Assembly: GCF_018991925.1 (NCBI RefSeq)
Contig: NW_024744357.1
Span: 5,930,897 to 5,994,896 of the forward strand
Reading direction: 5' to 3'
Length of the DNA stretch: 64,000 nucleotides
Source: Homarus americanus
Lineage: Eukaryota > Arthropoda > Malacostraca > Decapoda > Nephropidae
The translations under genes were made by a program, and so were the position numbers. The notes beneath the pieces were generated by a model. That model was not told where the DNA came from. It ran no database searches and was given only the letters and a program-made list of their open reading frames with translations. Shown piece by piece: positions 13,501 through 24,600 of the stretch. Numbering within the stretch: the stretch's first letter is position 1; each line of letters opens with the position of its first letter.

Positions 13501-16500
13501 TGTATTACAGACCACGGTAGTCTTGGATATATTTTCCTTCGTGTTATTTAGAAATTTAGAAGGTAAAGAAAAGTAGAAAATGCCACAAACATTGTAACGA
13601 CGAGTAAACCGTTTACTTCACCTTTTAAGGATAACTGTCAAGGTTGCAGTTTGTTGAGCATACAGGAAGTTTACCCCCTATCACGGCCCCTGTAGTTGTT
13701 TATTGTCTATACAGTATTTTTAATATGAAGTAGGGAAAATGTGTTACTGATATTTTCTTGCATTAATGTTTCCATGTTTTGGGTTTTTTTTGTACCGTAT
13801 AATGTGCTGATTTAGATAAACTGTACGAATAAATCCCCTATAGGCCTAGAATACACGTTTACACTGGACTTTGAAACGAGTTGCATTACTTCACTTGAGG
13901 TTGACGATAGGATGAAACACTTTATCGAGATGTCAGGGTGAGCTATCGTTGGTTGTGGCGTGTTGAGGCATTGCGCAGGACACGTAAAGTAGGTCGTCCC
14001 AACACCTCAATAGGGTCTAAGGTAAAGTTTAGGTGTATTAATGGTGTTGAGCGCTTTGTTGTTCACATTGAGATGATTTAAATTTAGAGAAGAAAGGGCG
14101 TACAGTGGACCAAACAAACTCACGAGCCTTAGTTACTTTTGTTTTTTGTAAAAAAAAAACCTTGGCATCTAATTGAGAATATATTTTAAATCTAGTTAGT
14201 TTTAGTGTAGCATATTTTAAATACACCAATCATATAATCCTTCATTTTATTAGTTAACGCATTATACCACGTTACGGCTAATATTAAAATTATATATTAA
14301 AATTTCGTTGGAGTAGGTTGGTGAGGGATATACTACACAAGAGTGTATGTATGTATGTATGTATGTATGTATGTATGTATGAGCTGTTTGGCCGATACCA
14401 TAAGCTGTTGACGACCTACTGTACATATTTTCGCCCCGAGTAGACAATTGAGGAGTAAACAGTTGAAAATAGTCTGCGTGTGCCAACCATAACGGGGAGA
14501 CGAAGACACGTCAGAGATATCTATTACGGATGCGTTCTTCCTGCACACTGTGCTGGCACTATTACGCACCAGAGGCTCTCCTAACACATGCAGGTCCATG
14601 TGCGCAGTCATTGCATTGTTTAAAGGCTGCTTCCACGTGAGCTAAAACTTAGTGCTTCCTTGGCAGGCTGCTCCAGCTCCCAGGATGATGATGATTCAGA
14701 TGATTTTACTCTCGTATTTTCCCACATACTGATGTCTGTGTAACACTGTATTGTTAAAATGTTCTAAATTGAAAAAAAAATGTCTTGCAATAATGTTTCC
14801 CAATCGAAAATATTGACACATTTAGGTGACGTCATTCCAAATGTTTGGGTAATGTAGTTTTAAACCAGGAGGGTGTGAAGGCTCATGCAGACCACAATAT
14901 CTCATCTCCCGGTAAATAAACGCTTGTCTGGGCTATTGTGAATGTAAACATCATTTGTCAACAAGTTTGCCATACAGCCTCGAAAAAAATCAAATATATT
15001 TAGGTAAATCCTTTATTTGTTAGTTAATTTTAGCCCACTTTTCCTCCTCTAAAGTGGGTCACCGCACTTAATGATGGTCACTATAGATAAGATATAATCA
15101 GCATGGAAGACTTCTAAGATAACGGGGGAGGGGGTACAAGTCATAATGTAACAAGTTATAAAGGGCGCTGCCAGACATACACGTTAAATGTTGACCTGTA
15201 TAGTATTGCGTCTCCTTGACTACAAATGAAGCAGTGTGCTGTGAAGCCAAACATGTTTGGTTATTTGAACGCAATTGGGGTGAGCCAATTGTCTGTATTT
15301 GGAACTGTACACCTACATGTTATGCTTTTAGGCAGACTGACAGAAATGAGCTTAACCAGGTCTTCACACCTTTCTCTGGCCATCCGTGAACGTTTGCTTG
15401 TCATAAAACTAAATTGGACATTTATTAAAGTTATGGGTGCTAGCTTTATTATTCTTCAATATTCGTTTGGCCGAGTGTAATTACAGTACACCCTGTATAT
15501 AACTTATTTAGCATTCGTGGTCAGTTTGATGATGAATGGACTTTTTCCTTAAAATCTTGATAGCATTGATGGTGATTGTGATCTTAACAGCTATCAAGGC
15601 TGTGTCTGGGTGAGCCGGTCCACTGGTCACATTTAATGCATGGGAGGGAAAGTTGCCAGGTTGGTGCTGTTGCTAGGAGGGCTCACTCGTACATCGCTGT
15701 CATCTTAGCCGTGTATGTAGTCATATACTTATTGCTGTTTTCTGGTCTCGTTTTGATCACTGTAGGAGATAACTTATATTACTCGCTTATTTATATTAAA
15801 CTGTAAACCATTTGCAGACTTGTTTAAACAATTATTTACATTTCCCATGAGTTATTTGAATCATAATTTTTATACAGTAGTGTGAAGTGGTTCTTATATG
15901 GGAGGCATGAGGGATTGGTGGAATATGGAAAGCTTAAATCTGTGGAGAGGTTTTGGGTGAAGTACAGTACCTACCTATGACAGTACAACCTTAAAAACAC
16001 TGGTCCACCTGTACAATATGTGCAGCAGCTAACTCCCCTTCATCACAAAGGGTGTTTGCATAATCATCATTGGTGGAATTTCTGTATCTTGTTTCATTAA
16101 TGTATCACTTATGTATGTGTTGTATGCATTTACCTTTTTATTCATAGTTACCATATAAACATCTCTAGACATATACCTGGTACACAAACAGGTTCCATAG
16201 ACAGACCGTGTCTTAACTGGAGACACTTGTGTATATAAAATGTACAGTGAATTTAATCCAGAGCCATTTACACAATGTATTGGTTACATAAATCATAAAT
16301 ACGACAAGATGAAGGTTCTATACTGTACTGTATTGCAATTATTTAACTAAATATCACCCATAATTTTTTCTTACTCAATTTTTTAATGTAATTCCTTCTT
16401 TTACAGTTTGCAAGATAAAGGTTGCCCTGCAGCTGTCTGAAGATGAATGGGAGCGAGAATTCTGCATAGAGAAGCCTGATAAAGGAGATCGCAACCTTGT

Positions 16501-17540
16501 ATTCTACGCCCGGGGTCCCAACGCCTCCAGTGCTGCTGTGGAGATTGCCCACCGTCTTGGTTTTAAGAGGTAAGTCTTTCATTCTTCTGTACTAATCCTT
16601 TATAAATGGATATGTAGTATATATTTAAGTCACTCGATATCAGTAAATTGTTTTAGACTTCCTGTACTTAGTACACACAAACCATTGAAGATTCCTGTTC
16701 ATCTGTCATTCAGTATGGGTGAAAAAAGTCAAACTTGGTTAAATTGCTAACTTCCATTTAACCTTGTTCAACTAATAATTATTTTAGAGTAAGAAACGCA
16801 TTTCATATTGTTCTAAAAATAAAACATTTAAACAAGGAAATGAGCCATATGCAGAATATTCTACACCTAGAAGTAAGTGTTATCAGTTTTGTTGCTGCAT
16901 CATCTCAGACTGGCTGTCCCTTTTTTCCCTGCATGTATCATCTTGGTCTTTCAAACATAGGTTTATGTTGTACCTCTCTTACTCTTGTTACTCATTTTGA
17001 AGCCTTTTACATGCAAAAAAAAAAGAGGGAATGCCAGAAAAAAGTTAGGCAGTGGAAAATTTGGCTCGGCAGTTTGTCAATATACTCGTACCATCTTACA
17101 ACGGCGTCCAGTCCACCGGTCAGTTATTCTCACGATTCACACCAAATTGCCAGGTACTGTTGTTTTAACAAACCATACTGTACTGAAAACTGTGACATCA
17201 CTTTGTCAGCCAATTAATTATACATTGATAAATTTTACATTGTTTGTCTGTCATATGTTGTCAAAATGTGATTTTAAAAAGATTTTCCTTTTCACCAATG
17301 TGTTGCTGTTATCATCTTTAGTATACATTTATGTTACTGGTTACAATAAATTATTAAGTCAAGATATTTGTACAGTACATGTTTAAATAGTAAATTTCTT
17401 CTGATAGGTCACGGCATTATATTGGAGGCTGGGAGGATTACTGCAAGCAGACAGGTCAGCCACTCAAGAAATCCCAGGATGATGGGTTTGGAGCCTGCAA
17501 CAACTATTACAACAACAAATTTGATCAGTACTTCCTGTAA
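1773..17540 (+). CDS. Single-domain rhodanese-like protein (TSTD/Hsp67Bb type), probable pseudoenzyme
   Basis: Coding exons are 1773-1959 (exon itself probably from 1714, after a TTTTTTTCAG acceptor), 16407-16569 and 17408-17540. Phases join cleanly and give about 160 aa. The ATG at 1773 is the first in-frame one in the exon. An out-of-frame ATG 10 nt earlier and an upstream exon remain possible alternatives. Residues 1-22 are basic and free of acids, which could be a mitochondrial presequence. The rhodanese fold starts near residue 24, with LIDVREPQEL (40-49) and GEIPGSLNIP (53-62), and ends with YIGGWEDY. Family members move sulfane sulfur through a Cys in the loop after the central beta strand. 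Here that loop reads FYARGPNASS, with Ala97 in place of the Cys, and the usual loop Arg is also lost. Transfer of sulfur by the normal mechanism is therefore unlikely, and a binding or scaffold role is inferred. Intron 1 is 14.4 kb. A possible ATTAAA poly(A) signal lies at 17603. Confidence 0.85.
1960..5496. other. Rhodanese intron 1, first part
   Basis: This is AT-rich intron with no convincing exon. Contents I can name are CT/GT-rich patches, a GGTTAGGTTAGG-type word near 3022, and the CA microsatellite at 4506-4546 followed by C-rich DNA to about 4700. The open frames across 4259-4945 are by-products of these simple sequences. Confidence 0.6.
4506..4546. repeat. (CA)n microsatellite
   Basis: About 20 uninterrupted CA dinucleotides lie within rhodanese intron 1. 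Further CA/CCACAC-rich sequence follows to about 4645. Confidence 0.95.
5497..5971. mobile_element. Palindromic non-autonomous element with three related arms
   Basis: The left arm (about 5497-5652) begins GTCCGACTAATTACCC. The right end at 5971 is its reverse complement, GGGTAATTAGTCGGAC. The match extends through the arm, including the CACTTCTCGACTAGT and GTGCATGTAC segments. A middle segment (about 5665-5805) is a further copy in the right-arm orientation. The structure is thus one arm facing two tandem inverted arms. There is no coding capacity. The form fits a long-inverted-repeat MITE, and a single strand could fold into a hairpin of about 150 bp. I could not settle the target-site duplication. 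A CTAACCTAAC-type word lies at the centre. Confidence 0.7.
5972..7317. other. Rhodanese intron 1, middle part
   Basis: No exon is supported. The open frame at 6242-6661 starts with a short charged stretch and then becomes AT-rich, hydrophobic and low in complexity. I do not accept it as a gene. A short GT microsatellite lies at about 6679-6697. Confidence 0.5.
7318..7440 (-). mobile_element. LINE 3' end fragment
   Basis: Read on the minus strand, this is the last ~110 bases of the LINE family found at 46.4-48.5 and 52.0-53.5 kb. It shows the GATGATAGAGTG-like stop region, CTCTCGACAGGAGCTGCCAT, GGCC..CAGCCTATTGCAGACTCC and a TTCTTATGTTCTTATGTT tail. It is a 5'-truncated insertion within rhodanese intron 1. 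Confidence 0.8.
9446..9488. repeat. (TATG)n microsatellite
   Basis: About ten tandem ATGT/TATG tetranucleotides within rhodanese intron 1. Confidence 0.95.
14344..14380. repeat. (GTAT)n microsatellite
   Basis: About nine tandem GTAT tetranucleotides, the same class of repeat as at 9446. Confidence 0.95.
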
Positions 17541-20039
17541 AGATATTGATAGTGATGGAAATTTGACCTTGGTCTCCATAACTGAATTAGTGATAAATTT
17601 ACATTAAAATTGCATGTATATTTTTTCATACATTGATGTGGTCAATTGTGATATTCGACAAATTTAGATTGATCAGTTTTGCAGAATGTTGTTCAGTGAA
17701 AAGCAGATCCTTAATCTCTTGAACATTCAACATAAAAAATTTTATCAGAGAAGCTGCAAAGGCTCGGTGAAAACCTAAGATCACAATGAGAAAAATGTTT
17801 AGTGCTGAACCTGTACTGTACTTGGTGGTGATTCAACTAATGTCAGTTTAGTTTTGTGGATGATCATGGAAAAAGAGGAAGACCATTATGATATATTACC
17901 ATCACACTTAACACCAGAACACCCAGAGAAGATCTTAGCTATGAAATAATAATGAAATAATTCTCCCATTGCATCGGTACAGTACAGTAGTTAGTTGTTC
18001 CTGTGTTGGTATAGACAAAGTTTCTATCTATGAACAGGTAGATAGTTGTCTCTTTTTGTCCAACTCCAACAAATTTTCTGCTGTGTTGCTGGTGTGGGAA
18101 TTATTATACAGTACTTTTGTAACATTGGCCAGGTGATGAGTATCATTAATTTTATTGTCTATAGCTTTTAAAATCCATTTAGTGTTCATTGCAATACATA
18201 CAGTATACTCATACATGATTTGATCAGGTTAATGCAATTAGTAGTAGTCCCCATAATGTTGACTCTATACCTGAATACATAATAATAGAGTTGATACCAT
18301 TTCATCTCTAATGTTGAGTCCTGTGATTTCTAAATACCATTCAAAGCAGCTGTGAATATTGGCCCAAATAATGCGAATGTCAAGTACTTTTTAAATACAT
18401 CTTCATAGTGGGTGCAAATAAAAATATTTTTTTTTCAATTTTCTCATATTTCCAATCCATATCATATTTAAATTCTTTTTATTTTAATTATAGTGTTCAG
18501 GATGTGGTTAATGAGGTTAATCAGTGCACAATAATTAAAATAGTCGTTTGAAGCTCATCAGCCACAGAATAGTAAGAATAGCAGCAGTTATTGTTGATGG
18601 TGCTCAAGAGATCTAAAGATATTTGTACTTGACACACTGAGGAATTATACCTTGGTAAACACTAATATATGTGGCATGTTAATCGTGAAATATCATGCAG
18701 ACTTGTGGAACACTGTGAGAGTTAGTGATTGTGTATACGACCCACACAGGTGGTGATTCTTGGTGGAACCTAATGTGTTTTTTTGTGCTTTATGCATTAC
18801 TATCTTAAATGAAAGACAAGGGAATCTCTCATTGTAGTGTTGTCACCGGTTGTGTTTGTGGAGTCAACTGTATATCCTTGTCTTATCTGGAATAATAGGA
18901 AACATCCGAGTTTAACTGTAGCCAGTATATTGTATTCTTTGAAGCATTGCTTGCAAGCTCGTTTCTCACTTAACTTTCAGCTAGAGCTTGCATCAGTGAC
19001 TCGTTATTTCATTTATGGGTTTGAGTACCTCGGAGAGCTTTGATACCCACAGTGCACTTGGTATTTGTTTTGAGCGTTTTGTGGGCTTCGATGCTTCTCG
19101 TATGAGAACAGCTGGTACAAGAGTTTGGTGTAGTAAATGATGGCCATACTCTTGTACCAGAGAATATGGCAGGAACAGTTTACAGGCAGCCAATTCTTGA
19201 TGCCATGACATGGTTGTGTTGCAAGAATTGTTAATTAAAATATGAACATTTCGTACCTATTTACTGTTAAAGTCAAAGCATCAATGATTGTACCTGTAGG
19301 CAGGTGAGTTGGATACTGGCTCCTTAATAAACCATAACTACTATATATTTACTTCTCATTACTGAACCTTAATATTTCCTACTTCCAAAATCATGAATGT
19401 TTAACTGGAGTATTAAATTGAATAAATACTCACTTAATTTGTAAAACCTGACCGGAGACTGTTAACAATGGCATTAAAGTTAGACTTGTGTTAAAAAGTC
19501 AATGGGTTATGTTCATGGACCTTGTTTGTAGTTGACTTCTTGTTACAGAACCATGTTAATTTGGCTATAAAATGAATAAAACCCAACCCTACCTATAAAA
19601 TTATAATTTGTAAATAAATAATATAATTAATGTACAAAAAAAAGCTAAAAGTACCTTGACCTGAAGATGGCTTGCTCAGGGATGGATGGTGGATGACTTA
19701 ATTACTAATGATCATGTTTTGTAACTTGGGGGAAACCACTGATTGCTTACTGTACAATAAATGATGCAGCAGGAATGTTGAATTTGTTGCCAATAGGTGG
19801 CACTCACAGGAAATGTGTTGTGGTATACCTTGTACTGTATACTATATGCCAACAATTGATCCACTGTGTGTAGAGCTGGGACTGTTCATCTTTGAATTAT
19901 CATACATCTGGCAACTGTGTCTGGAAGCAAGAAGAGGTGAGGAAAAGGCAGTTGGTAGTCCTTTTGGCTTCCTAGGGAGAGGATCCCTGTTGCTGAGCTC
20001 CCTGCCTGTGACTAATTTGTGTTTGTCTGCATGACAAAT
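17541..20039. other. Spacer downstream of the rhodanese gene
   Basis: AT-rich DNA, part of which should be the rhodanese 3' UTR. No gene is recognised. The one clear structure is a perfect 13-bp inverted repeat, CTGGTACAAGAGT at 19112-19124 and its complement at 19148-19160, with a 23-nt loop. Confidence 0.5.
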
Positions 20040-20765
20040 TAAGGAACAGAATCCTAGGCAGCTTGGTGATGTGTCAGTGAGGACAGTATTCAAAAGAACC
20101 TGCACTACCACAGCTTTGCTGGCCATTTCAAGCCTCTCATTTCTTGTGCCCAGCAGCAGAAGAGACTTGCTTTCTGTGCTAATTATAGGGACTGGTCTCT
20201 CGAACAGCGGCGTGGTGTGATGAAGCAACATTTACAGTGACGGAATAGGCAGGGACCCTTATGATCCCCACTACACTGCAGCTACAGTGAAGTTCCTGGA
20301 CTCGCTTAATGGTGTGAGGCTGCTTCACTTATCATGGTGTGGGCAACCATGTAGTGCTTCCAAAAAATTAAACTGAATCGGTGTAATTATCTTGTGCTGT
20401 GTGATCAGTTACCTGATTCATTTGATGTCAGGTCACATTTTTTATGCAGGACGGTGCACCACGACACAGTGGCTCAAGGACTGTTGTGTGCCCTTCTTAG
20501 ATAACTGGCTGGGAAATTCCCCCCAACCTGAACCTTACTGAGAACCTGTGGTCTATCATCAAGTGGGAACTTTGTGGCCACAACTCCTCGTCTCTACCGA
20601 AGCTTCAAACTTGCGGCACTACAGCACTTTTGGACAAGTTCTGCCCCTCAGCATCTCAAGGTGCTTGCTAACAGTTTTCCTGCCCATCTAGAGGAGTGTA
20701 GAAGGTGTAAAGGCAAGCCAACAATTAGCGAGAGGTTAGTACACTTGCTGATTTGGGATTAATTT
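20040..20765 (+). pseudogene. Decayed Tc1/mariner-type transposase
   Basis: Frame-hopping translation gives recognisable pieces of a Tc1-like DDE transposase. In order there is an N-terminal helix-turn-helix tail (about 20070-20160), a MVWA-type strand near 20336, a catalytic-Asp segment FMQDGAPRHS (about 20445-20475) and a second catalytic segment NLNLTENLWSIIKWEL (about 20525-20573). Several stops and frameshifts interrupt it, so it cannot be active. I found no matching terminal inverted repeats. The copy is old and lies between the convergent rhodanese and CDC23 genes. Confidence 0.75.
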
Positions 20766-21667
20766 GGGACAGAGATAAAAGTGGGAGCACGGGGACAATT
20801 TCAATCGAGTATTATAGGTGACCCCTGAGTTATGATTGGTTAAATTTTTGAAAAACTTATCATTAGGCAAATGATTTATTTCAGATACTTTAACATGGTC
20901 TTAATGGGGTCATGTTTTTGGAGATCATATAAATTTACGTTTTCCCCACCTACATAGCTGCACTGGGGGTTTGTATGTACAGTACTGTATTGGTAATCAA
21001 GTCCTTCACTGATTGGCGACCATGTGCACTGTAACACCAGCATTAATCACACATCATCTGTTAATACTGTAGGTACTGCACTGTAAATGGGATGCATGAA
21101 CTGTCACAAATATTACACCACCACCATAATGTCTTCCAAGTAATAACACAACAATTGTGTTGACTCTGGAAACATAAGTAAAGATGCAACTGTAGTCACA
21201 AGAGACACTAGTAATGGTAGACCAGAGCAACTTGAACATGGATAAGGAATATAAACAGTTAGGGTCCGGAGTTGGCGCATCAATCGCTTTGATGTGTGAA
21301 ACAAGAGCGTGGCCAGGAGGGTTGACGGAAGATAGTTAAATAGGGAGGAAACGATTGTAACTTGGGTGGGGTATAAGCATAACTACACCGTTAAAGCGAA
21401 TGATCGTAACATGATATGCCTTAACTCAGGGGCGGCCTGTATAATGTATATTAATCCTTGCAAGGTTGTAAGTTGCACTAAAAAGTCCTCATAAAATTTT
21501 GTAATAGAGTATAATTTATAAAGGAATCAATGTACATAAAATAAAATCAGATTGTGTTATGAATAAGAAACAGCAGAATAAAGAGGTTTACATGAAAAAC
21601 ACATAAATACACACTGTATATAAAAGAGAGAAAGCAAGTAACAAAAGTACTGGACTTGAAGTTTGTG
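20766..21667. other. Spacer downstream of CDC23
   Basis: AT-rich sequence that should hold the CDC23 3' UTR on the minus strand. I saw no clear poly(A) signal and no other gene. Confidence 0.4.
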
Positions 21668-24600
21668 CTATGGTGTATATGTAAGGCTAAGGGGAGGCAA
21701 TCTCGTCGAGGCTGACCGATCTCCCCCTAAGGCAACGCGAGGCCGCACCCGACTCGCCAAGACGCTGCCACAATCATCCTGCTGCAAAAAAAAAAGTGAG
21801 TGTTAATTGTTTTGAACTGATAATATATAAATAAATGACTTTCCTTCCTGCTCTACAGAAGGAAGTAAATTCTGTCCAGAGAAAATGATACATATACATA
21901 ATTAATCCAGTACAGCTAGAACTAAGTAATCCAGATCAGGGGTAAAATAGTGCTGAGATACACAGGATAACTCAACTGTACTGTACCCTAGTCATGTGTA
22001 CAGTAGTTACCATGACAAAGCCAACTGAGCAACTTTTGGGATTTAACTTGCAGGTAGGATTCATAAAGTTGCTCTTCCAAACTGTATAATCTACTACAGG
22101 TGGAATTCACATGAAACACTCACTGTATTTTGCTCGGTGTGTTGTCTTCTGTTGGCGATCTCCCTCAACATGGTTTTGCCACTTTCTCGAGTCTGTTAGG
22201 AAATTGTTAGCTTCATTATACCAAAGATATTTTAAAATGTTCATTCAAATAAAGATACTGAAAAAAAATGTATAAAGTTGTATACAATCAACTGGATAAT
22301 ATTTGCAGAAGGCAGTTTTATTACATATTGAAGCACAGTTTGGTCACCATGAATGAATGAGAAATCATAAACATAACGGGAAAATTTGTGAAGGAACTGA
22401 AAGATTCTCTGCCTGTCCTCTTACCGTATACAGCATTAAGTAACACAAAGCAATGTCTCTGTCACTCACTTATATAATCTAGGAAACTATGTCCGTTGTG
22501 TGGGATAATCACAATATACTTACTTCCATGAACAGTGTACATTTTTGAGCATATTCATAAGCAAAATCAAGCACGCTCTTTTGGAGGCAATGATTAGCTA
22601 GGAACTGATAAGCTTGCCCTCGATCCTCACTTAGGCCGGCATCTTCAGTCTCCTGGAGGTAGCGCTCAAAGAGAACAGCTGCTCTTTCTCCTTCTCCTAA
22701 GCGATTGTATAACCTACAAGACAGTTTAATATCATCAGGTGTGTGTCTTGATGACTCATTACGTTTTTCCCCCAAACACGCCAATTAATACATTACGGTA
22801 TAGACATTCACTGTAGGTGGTAATTTTATGATAAAAAAGATAGAAAACTAATTTTCACAAAACAAGAATTATTATATTTTTCAGCATAAATCATTGAGTA
22901 AAATATATTAATTAACTTACTTAGCCAGCCTCAACAACGCGATACCTTCAATGTCACCGACGCTGTGAGCTTTAAGGAAACACTTCTTGGCTTCCTCCCA
23001 CTTCTCTAACTTCTCGTAACTTTCGCCAAGTGCCACCAACATACGGGAGTCATTCGGTCTCAGCTTCTGGGCCTGGAGGGGGAGGTACTGTAATCACTTC
23101 CTCTTTGTAAAGTGTATAGCTATTCCCTACAGTACTTCATAACCACCACAAATAACACACATACTGTACAGCATCAGGTTGTACATATATTATTTCCTCT
23201 TTATCCATTTATACCAAAAGAGAAGGAAGAAAAGATGATGAGAGTAAAGAAATAGAAAGAAAAAGAGAAAAAATATAAGAGAGCTCTTAGTATACTTCCT
23301 CACCTGTTTAAAGTAGTACAAACAATACGCTGGCAACTTGAGGATCTCGTAGGTTTGGCCTAAACCGTACCAGGCACGGTAGTCTCGTCTGTTCACCTCT
23401 GATGGTTATGTAAAGCACATCAAATACATATACAGTACAGTACATATCACCTCATCCACCATCCTAGGCCATAAACAGTTAATTTTCACACGAGTACAAG
23501 CAGCAGTATGCCCCAAAACAATACATACAATGTCTTTCACGAACATCAATTAAATCTTCACTGGTTCAAAGTTATGGTACTTTAAATGCATTTTTCTGTT
23601 TTTCATGTACTGTACAGCACTTGTCCTACTTCAGTTCTGTGCTTATTATAAATGCTCTGTAAAGTTCCTAAAAGAATGAAAAAATAACGTTGTGAAATAC
23701 TTCCTCGTCCCACATACCAATAGCCTGGCGGTAGCACTGTATGGCAGCATTTGTGTTCTTCATTTCCATGTACTCGTGACCCATCAGAGTCCAGGCCGCC
23801 AGGTAGTGTGGATTAAGTCTCAGAGCACGTTGGAAATACTGTACAGCCTTCTCGTGCTGAGACCTCAAGCTGTAGTAATTACCTGAAATAAATTGCATAA
23901 CCATATTATTAAACAACAAGAAGCTGAAGAGAAAAAAAATTATATTACTCGCAGAAGAGTATTGAGAGTACTGTACTGACAAAGTTTTGTGTAGAAGTAA
24001 GCTGAGATGGTGAGGGTTTGTGGAGAGAGTAGATGAGACCAGTTGGGTTATGAGATGTACTGTATAAGTCTAAATGTATAGAGAGCTGGAGGGGAAAGCC
24101 AGGGGTAGGCTGTTAGAGGCAATGCAGTTCAGAAAGCCATCATCATGTAACAACAGGCAACTCATGTAAGTGTGGAAAATGGTCATAAAATTATGACAAC
24201 AGCACAAAGGAATATTTCACCAGAACATAACTTTCTTCACAACATGAGACACAGTACAGTATAATGCTAACATCAACTTGGATAACAAATCAATTATAAG
24301 TTTATGTCTTCTAATGCGAGGTTTGATTTCTAAGATAAAATTACGGTTGATACAGTCGCCACTCACCGATAACACAGCACGTTTCCACTCGATACTTGTC
24401 CACCTGTACAACTCGGTGGGCAAGGTGTGAGAGCTCCACACGCATTTCTTTTACGTACAACAAATTAGAATAAGTATCCAAGTTGTCCAGCCGGAATGGA
24501 TCTATGGCCTCCAGTTCCTTGAAGATCGTCACTGCTTGATCCACATCTACGGAAAACCGATAAATTTCATGAAAAAGAAGAGCTGAAACTTAGTCTGGAA

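Larger units (their letters stand above)
7441..16406. other. Rhodanese intron 1, last part
   Basis: About 9 kb of AT-rich intron. I see microsatellites (CA near 9265, TATG at 9446-9488, GTAT at 14344-14380), GTTAGGTTA words near 9248 and C-rich patches near 10210 and 10720. I see no exon with both splice sites and a conserved product. Open frames of up to 132 codons show no family motif. Confidence 0.5.
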
